64,000 nucleotides of DNA from Orobanche coerulescens. Lineage: Eukaryota > Streptophyta > Magnoliopsida > Lamiales > Orobanchaceae. The notes under the pieces were generated by a model, which saw nothing but the letters and a program-made list of their open reading frames with translations, did no database searches and was not told the DNA's origin. Location: the NCBI GenBank assembly GCA_033398695.1, contig CM065809.1, forward strand, positions 84,549,644 to 84,613,643, given 5' to 3'. The position numbers and the translations under genes are program-made. Below, piece by piece: positions 58,191 through 64,000 of the stretch; the first letter of the stretch is position 1, and each line of letters starts with the position of its first letter.

Positions 58191-58699
58191 CCTAGCCGCC
58201 AAGACTCGACGACTCGAATTCCCGAAAACGCACGAAACAAACACAATGAAATGCTCTCGGACAACAACATCGATCCGAAAAGAAATACCATGCAACAATA
58301 TATCACACTCGACCATGAAAAAGGTCAAAACAACAAATACGAATGCGGATACCTACAACTTTGGGTAAATTACAAAATGGCCCAAAATGCCCGAAAATCA
58401 CGATGCGTGATCGAATAACCAAACCGAAGTTCACAACACGTCTAAAAAAGTTAAACGGACTTACGGGAAACTCGAAACAGCAGTTTCGAATGAGATTCAC
58501 AAGAATCGAACTCAAGTGCGGAAAAGTCGCCAAAAAGCACGGAACTCAACAAAACAACACCGAAACGAACTCGGATGACAAAAAGTGCAGAATTAATCAT
58601 TCTCGGAATAAAGAAACGGTCATGAGCGAGTCGTCAAAACGGACTTTTGCTGAAAAAAAATAAATTACCGAAAATCAAAATTACGGGTATTACAGTAAT

Positions 58700-59412
58700 A
58701 CTCCTTCACCGTAGCATGAATCGTTGTCGTACGAACTACCTCACCGCTTCCACTTCCATCATCACATCTACGTCTGCCAAGGCTCGTTATGCTAATGCAG
58801 ATAGCACCGTTCAGCATTATCGAAAAAAATCAGTCGTACAGTATACCACAATTATCAACACAAGGTTTAGTTAGCATCCTTATAATAACGGTAATATCGT
58901 AAAGCACAAAGTCTTCTGAAGTCAATTTCGAGTCCTTCGACTAGGACGATCATTATATGCATGCACTTAATGAAAACAATTTTTTGAAAAAAGAGGCGAG
59001 TCACGCTACGCCCGAAACTTGTAAATACTGTCCTTTATTTTGGAAGAGGAAGTTTATACATCGACTTTAAAAATTATTTTTGAATAATGTATAAAAGGAA
59101 TTCTTTTATGAATAGTGACTAATTTGAAATATTTTAAAAGTGTCCAAGTACTACAATTTTAAAATCTTTCCTCTTCTACCAAAATGCTTAATCGAAAGGA
59201 TTTTTCACCGAGATACATGACCATTTGACATGACGACATTAAATCATGGGTTTTCACAATGTTAGAAAATTTCGAAGCACCACTTTAAAATGTTCGTGAT
59301 ATTACAACACCGTGGGCCCCGCACTAGAACCCACCAGGCTAAAAACCATTTTTAAAAACGTTCACAATACCAAAAAGGCCGATGACGGCAATATTTTCAA
59401 ATACTCACAAAA
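58700..59412. other. Unexplained 0.7-kb segment J inside E's LTR
   Basis: It lies between the right duplication of I and the resumption of E's LTR at 59413, where D's LTR has no such sequence. Its last 90 bp (CACCGTGGGCCCCGCACTAG, AAAAAGGCCGATGACGG) resemble gypsy LTR family K seen at 55430-55530. The rest is AT-rich and leader-like. I find no terminal repeats or duplication of its own. Confidence 0.5.
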
Positions 59413-59540
59413 GTTGTAGTTGTGTTGTTCTCTGTTGAGGACTTAGTATTTCTTCACTCAAGGATATACGTTGTATGCTCGAAGAAATCGATTGCTCTTA
59501 GTGTAAGCTTTCGATTCTTGATCAATCAGTAAGTGAGCAA
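59413..59540 (-). repeat. 5' LTR of E, second piece
   Basis: Matches D's LTR at about 45187-45330 (GTGTTGTTC, GATATAC..GTATGCT.GAAGAAAT). It ends AGCAA, the expected left duplication of gypsy H; the rest of E's LTR should resume beyond the window. Confidence 0.8.
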
Positions 59541-60022
59541 TGTAACACCCCGAGATATTCGGAATAATTACAGCGCCGTAAACCCTTTTAAGTAAGGATT
59601 TACAAGGCTAAATAAAAGAAATGTAAATATAATCTATCAATACCACGGAAATTCAAATTACAAAACCGGTTCCAACTGGTTTAACGAGTTAATTAATACA
59701 ACCATATCGAAATGATATTAATAAGACACGCGTACTCGAGTACTGAAATTGAACCAAGAAGACAAATCACAAACAACAACAAACATCACTGAACCCCTTC
59801 GTCGTCACATCGGTACTGTGGCTATTTCCCCGCTCCTCGGCTACCTGAAAATCAAAACAAATGTCCACCCCTGAAGGGGTTAGCAAAACGATGCTAGTAC
59901 AAGTATCATTTAAACAAATCGAATATGCATCCACAATACATAACAAGATACACCACATGGACTTCCGCTATCGGAATCCGACAATGCGAATCCACAAGAT
60001 TCCATTAACACAGCATGGGTAT

Positions 60023-60187
60023 TCCAATGATCCAGCGCCCTCAGCATAGATCCCAAGATGATCCCGTCGGACCAACACGAGGTGGAAAAACCCGTCCAAT
60101 GATCCAGCGCCCTCAGCCTAGATCCCAAGATGATCCCGTCGGACCAACACGAGGTGGACATCCGATCCAGCGCCCTCAGCATAGATC
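60023..60187. repeat. Tandem repeat in H's LTR, 2.3 copies
   Basis: Units contain GATCCAGCGCCCTCAGC and AGATCCCAAGATGATCCCGT, with starts near 60029, 60101 and 60164 (spacings 72 and 63 bp). Confidence 0.9.
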
Positions 60188-60556
60188 GTACAACATACAC
60201 AAACACAACTCATGCATACATATATGCAAAATCGCTATGTCCATCAACATGAACATACAAACACTAAATAACGAATATCATGACAATTTAACGAAATAAA
60301 TCCCATGTTCAACAACATGAATAAACCACATGTATACTCAAAATATGAACATTAACAAATTACGATACTTGCCTCGAAGATGGCAAGAACGAAACACTCC
60401 AATGATCTCAACACACTCGAAGGCCGCCTCCTTCGATCAACGTAGCAAGCTCGAACCTTAACAAAAGAAATGGTATAGAATTCATCTCAAGTCGTACACT
60501 GCCTATCAATCCGGTCAACGGCCAAAAGCTCTAAATATGTAATCTGCCTGAACTAC

Positions 60557-61800
60557 TTAGCGTACGCTATGTATTCTACGTAATGTGCGCTAAGTCTGCC
60601 TGTTAACGTACACAAATGACCAAGTCTAGCGTACGCTAGCCATGTACTGACAGTTCTCTCTGATCAGCCAACTGACTCGACTGATAACATAACGTACGTT
60701 ACGTACCAAAGGTAGCGTACGTTAACTCATTCCCGATAGCGAACGTTAATATACATATGTTAGCGTGCGCTAACCGTGCATGGCAGTTTACTACTGGCAG
60801 AAAACTTGATCTAATGGTGATGAAACTCATGAATTCTATGGTGATAATACATGTCATCCCCGTGCATATCATGCTCATATGGTTTTGTGAAAGATCTATA
60901 CGGATTAAACGACTACGAGATACAAGGTTGCGCATAACCATCACAACACCATAATTCATCTTGATTTTCAAGGAATATCCTAAGTTCAATCCATTACATG
61001 TCCCAAAACGTATGATTCCTTTTGTGTAAAGACATAAGAACTTGATAATCTCCAAATACTGGTCCAAAACAGTTTTGAAGTTTCATGAATATGCTAGGAG
61101 TTCAAACACTAATAGGTTCAATGGATTATACGATGAATAAGTACCGAAAAATCGAAAATATGCTTCTAACACATGAGGTTCGACTACTTACGAATTTAAC
61201 TGACTAGATAATCCCAAAACATGATCAAAATGTCCTTCAGAATATTACTAATATTTGTGAAGAATCACCTACCTCAAAGTAGCGAAGAACACGAAGGAAC
61301 TTGAGGAAATCCAACACCGAGGGCTTGAACACCAATCTCCAAAGATCTACAATCTTCAAAATCGTGCTAGGAGGATGATATGAGAGGTTGAGGAGGGAGG
61401 AAGTAACTCTCTAAGCTCAAAAATTCGGATTAGGGAAGTGAAAATATCTGAATAATGAAAAAGTAAGATGTCCTATATATAGGAAATGGTTATTAGCGCG
61501 CGCTAGTCCCTATCCATAGCGTGCGCTAACGGCCATACGAAACTTACTGACTTCACTGTACTCAGCGTTTAGCGTGCGCTATCCTCATATCATTAGCGTG
61601 CGCTACCGCGTTGACTTGGCTTTTCCCGAAAGCCGTCCAGGTTCATCCCGACATGATCCGACCGAAATCCTCAGCCGATCTCACCTACCACCCTATCTTA
61701 ATCATGCTGACTACATATAGCGTGCGCTAAGGTTCATGCACAGTGTGCGCTACGTATCCAAATTAGCGTACGCTACACTTAGTCGATAGCGTGCGCTACA
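60557..61800. promoter_or_regulatory. AGCGTACGCT/AGCGTGCGCT palindrome clusters in H's LTR
   Basis: About eight copies at 60557-60775 and eight at 61493-61800 of TTAGCGTACGCTAA or TTAGCGTGCGCTAA (for example near 60557, 60629, 60759, 61493, 61518, 61566, 61595, 61717, 61763 and 61785). The second cluster lies just upstream of the TATA candidate, the first in the transcribed part. Function is inferred from position only. Confidence 0.78.
61471..61484 (-). promoter_or_regulatory. Putative TATA box of H's LTR
   Basis: TCCTATATATAGGA, a palindromic TATA motif, about 10 bp downstream (minus-strand sense) of the first GCGCGCGC palindrome. Confidence 0.55.
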
Positions 61801-61948
61801 TGCGCAGAATCACAATTTAAAACACATTCATGAAATCATGCGCTTAACAACACCGGATTATGAAATACGGAGAATAATACTCAGATCAAAATGCAACAAT
61901 TACAATATCACAAGTTCCAAATACATATCAGAAATCTCGAGTATTACA

Positions 61949-61961
61949 TCCTTCCTCCCTA
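61949..61961 (-). other. Polypurine tract of H
   Basis: Plus strand TCCTTCCTCCCTA beside the LTR end; the conserved GAAGTTTCGTCCCGAAACTT follows. Confidence 0.85.
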
Positions 61962-61984
61962 AAAAGAAGTTTCGTCCCGAAACT

Positions 61985-63230
61985 TAAGATGGAAACAACT
62001 CTGGATATCTAGTCTTCATACTGTCCTCCATTTCCCAAGTGGCCTCATCAACTCCGTGCCGTGACCATTGTACTTTAACCAAGGGTATTGGTTTATTCCA
62101 CAATTGTTTGATCCGACTCTCAAGTATCTTGATTGGTCTCTCCTCGAAGGTGCCATCATTAGCTATCTCGATCTCATCGAACTCAATGATATGACTGGGA
62201 TCCGGTACATACTTCGCAATTGGGATACGTGAAACACATTGTGAACGTGACTCAGCGATGGTGGTAAGGCCAACCTGTATGCTAAATCCCCAACTCTCTC
62301 GAGGATCTCAAATGGTCCGATATATCTCGGACTTAGCTTACCTTTCCTCCCAAAACGGAAAATTCCTCGTGTAGGGGACACCTTCAATAGTACGTGGTCC
62401 CCAATGTCGAACTCCAGAGGGCGACGATGCACATCTGCGTAAGACTTCTGTCGACTCTGGGCAGTCAACAGTCTTTCCCGAATCATAGCTATCTTCTCTT
62501 GAGTTTGAACTATCAATTCCGGTTCCATCCCGATTAAGTCCGAAGAATCATCCCAGCACAAGGGTGATTGGCATCTTCTCCCGTACAAAGCTTCAATCGG
62601 TGGCATCTTAATAGAAGCATGCTAACTATTGTTATAGGAGAATTCAATCAATGGCAAGTGAACTTCCCAATCAGTTGACCAATCCAAAGCACAAGCTCTA
62701 AGCATGTCTTCTACTGTTTGAATAGTCCTTTCGGACTGACCGTCCATTTGGGGATGATAAGCCGTGCTAAAGTTTAGATCGGTCCCCAAAGGCCTGTGAA
62801 CTGCCTTCTAGAAGTGCGACACGAAGCAACCATCTCGATCTGAAATAATGGTCTTCGGTGTCCCGTGCAATCTGACTATCTTTGCAACAAATACTCGTGC
62901 CAATTTCTCGGGTCCCCACGTGTCTTTAATTCCTATGAAATGAGCCGACTTGGTTAGTCGATGAACTATAACCCAAATCATGTTCATTCCCGTCTTGGTC
63001 CTTGGCATATTGGTGATGAAATCCATCGAGATATCCTCCCACTTCCACTCATGGATCGGAAGCGGCTTTAACATTCCGGCAGGTCGCTGATGTTCAATCT
63101 TAACCTGCTGACAAGTCAAACACTTCGAAACGTACTCTGCTACGTCCTTCTTCATATTTCCCCACCAGAAGTTTTGTTTAAGATCCTTATACATCGTACT
63201 GCTGCCCGGGTGGATAGAATAGGGCGCGCT
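61985..63230 (-). pseudogene. H integrase with C-terminal chromodomain-like module
   Basis: Right to left: the HHCC region ([28 protein letters not shown] near 63110-63250), [14 protein letters not shown] (first Asp, near 63010-63045), [13 protein letters not shown] (second Asp, near 62811-62850), then TAG at 62808-62810 where a Trp is expected, YHPQMDGQSERT (Glu, near 62735-62765), and GPFEILERVGDLAYRLALPP. A one-base deletion near 62210 shifts the frame after HVSQLR. In the new frame a chromodomain-like tail reads ILESRIKQLWNK and VQWSRHGVDEATWEME to about 62000. Confidence 0.88.
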
Positions 63231-64000
63231 GTGAGCTTCCTTCAGAATTATCCGTCTCAAATCATCATCATTGGGAATGCAAAGTCGACTCTGAAATCTC
63301 AGAACTCCATCATCTTGTATCACGAATCCTGGGGCCTTTCCTTTCTTTACTTCGTCACATAACCGAAGGATTAGAGAATCGTTCAACTGCTTAGATTTGA
63401 TTTCCTCGGCTAGCGACGAAGTCAGTTCCATCGCATATAGTTGCCCTTGGATTTCTGGTGCCCATACTTCAATCCCTTCACGGATCAGTTCTCGTTGAAT
63501 GCTGGTTTGGGACGTAAGTGCTTCCAACACTCGAAGAGAAACAGGTTTTCGGCTTAATGCATCGGCTACTACATTTGCTTTACCCGGATGATAGAGAATT
63601 TCCAAGTCGTAATCCTTGATCAATTCCAGCCACTTTCTTTGCCTCATGTTTAATTCTTTCTGACTGAAAATGTACTTGAGGCTTTTATGATTTGTAAAGA
63701 TCTGACAATGAGTACCGTATAAATAATGTCGCCAGATTTTCAAGGCAAAGACCACAGCTGCTAACTCCAGATCATGAGTCGGGTAATTTACTTCGTACGG
63801 TTTCAACTGCCGAGAGGCATAGGCAATCACCTTATCCTTTTGCATCAACACCCATCCTGCACTCGATTTGAAGCGTCGCTGTATACCATGAATCCATCAG
63901 TTCCATCTGGTAATGCTAATATAGGTGCTGTCGTCAGTCTCTTCTTAAGTTCATCAAAACCAGCCTGGCATTTCTCATCCCACGTGAACTTTTGAGTTTT
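63231..64000 (-). pseudogene. H RNase H and RT C-terminus (cut by window edge)
   Basis: [46 protein letters not shown] (usually TDHKSLKY, so an RNase H catalytic Asp is Asn), [20 protein letters not shown]. Upstream YSDAS near 63885-63900 is followed by a frame break near 63860. The linker 63231-63500 ([18 protein letters not shown]) leads into integrase. Confidence 0.87.

Larger units (their letters stand above)
51655..58694 (-). mobile_element. Ty3/gypsy-type non-autonomous or gutted element I
   Basis: It is inserted in E's 5' LTR with the duplication GTAAT (51650-51654, 58695-58699). Left LTR 51655-53238, right LTR 56039-58694, a perfect initiator-Met primer site at 56023-56034 and a polypurine tract at 53239-53251. 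The 2.8-kb internal region has no pol genes, only degraded gag zinc knuckles and foreign fragments. It could only have moved with proteins from a relative. Confidence 0.87.
56039..58694 (-). repeat. Right (5') LTR of I (2656 bp)
   Basis: TGTAACACCCCC to GGGTATTACA. It keeps the 1.07-kb segment missing on the left, including a CpG-rich block (58003-58190), and has a 78-bp duplication (56901 and 56979) that is single on the left. Confidence 0.9.
44649..59540 (-). mobile_element. Ty1/copia element E (SIRE-like)
   Basis: E has its 3' LTR at 44649-45690, internal region 45691-51090, primer site 51078-51088, and a 5' LTR starting at 51091 that is interrupted by I, J and H (pieces 51091-51649 and 59413-59540; the rest lies beyond the window). 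Its internal region has no large insertion and matches D piece by piece, so it dates and orients D's interruptions. All genes are broken by stops and frameshifts. Confidence 0.86.
59541..61948 (-). repeat. 3' LTR of H (2408 bp)
   Basis: TGTAACACCCCGAG to GAGTATTACA. A 63- to 72-bp tandem repeat sits at 60023-60187. Two palindrome clusters (60557-60775, 61493-61800) lie either side of a TATA candidate at 61471-61484. Confidence 0.88.
59541..64000 (-). mobile_element. Ty3/gypsy chromovirus-like element H (incomplete)
   Basis: Left (3') LTR 59541-61948, polypurine tract 61949-61961, then integrase with chromodomain-like tail and RNase H/RT running off the right edge. Inserted in E's 5' LTR; the expected duplication is AGCAA at 59536-59540, with the partner outside the window. 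It is related to F in gene order and protein blocks but has an unrelated LTR body. It carries several disabling changes. Confidence 0.88.

Noticed and set aside
57860..58418. Cys- and Arg-rich open frames over the CpG block in I's LTR
   Set aside because: The frames overlap in several registers in a GC island that lacks stop codons by composition.

Overview
The window is repeat-derived plant DNA, almost certainly from an angiosperm. Every stretch I can identify is a transposable element: Ty1/copia and Ty3/gypsy LTR retrotransposons with initiator-Met-tRNA primer sites, a SINE with an Au/TS-type 3' domain, a Stowaway-like MITE and a hAT-like non-autonomous element. The sequence is AT-rich. I see no host protein gene, rRNA, tRNA, CRISPR array or bacterial feature. 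All retroelement reading frames are broken, mostly by TGG-to-TAG, CGA-to-TGA and CAG-to-TAG changes, the pattern expected from deamination of methylated cytosines. The letters A to K are my own labels.

Layout. 1-1448: plus-strand copia fragment G (GAG_pre-integrase and integrase) split by a 5'-truncated SINE (58-198). From 1449 to 45690 lies one old minus-strand copia element D (SIRE-like), blown apart by four insertions, each with a target-site duplication (TSD): copia A (2107-9556, TTCAT), a hAT-like element (9912-10826, CTTATGAC), a tandem copia array LTR-B-LTR-C-LTR (11128-27731, TCAAT), and the chromovirus-type gypsy element F (31595-44637, CCGAT). D's 5' LTR (44649-45690) also serves as the 3' LTR of a second relative, E (internal region 45691-51090). 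E is largely uninterrupted and gives the empty-site sequence for D's insertions. E's own 5' LTR (from 51091) is broken by gypsy I (51655-58694, TSD GTAAT), an unexplained 0.7-kb segment J (58700-59412) and gypsy H (59541 to beyond the window end).

How the parts relate. Each autonomous-type element carries gag, protease, reverse transcriptase/RNase H and integrase in its family's order, read on the minus strand, with 5' LTR and primer site on the right and polypurine tract and 3' LTR on the left. B and C share reverse-transcriptase lesions, including the first Asp of YVDD, so they derive from one dead parent. A's 5' LTR has shrunk to 19 bp inside an intact TSD. F's right LTR is 5.76 kb against 2.39 kb on the left, because a 1.76-kb segment was amplified into three copies, two of them carrying the same MITE.

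The most interesting signal is regulatory. The LTRs of gypsy F and H, and more weakly I, each carry a dense array of a family-specific, CpG-containing palindrome just upstream of the presumed TATA box (TTACGTACGTAA in F, TTAGCGTGCGCTAA in H, CACGAGC/GCTCGTG in I). The sequences differ but the position is the same. All coordinates and comparisons were made by eye, without alignment or database search.
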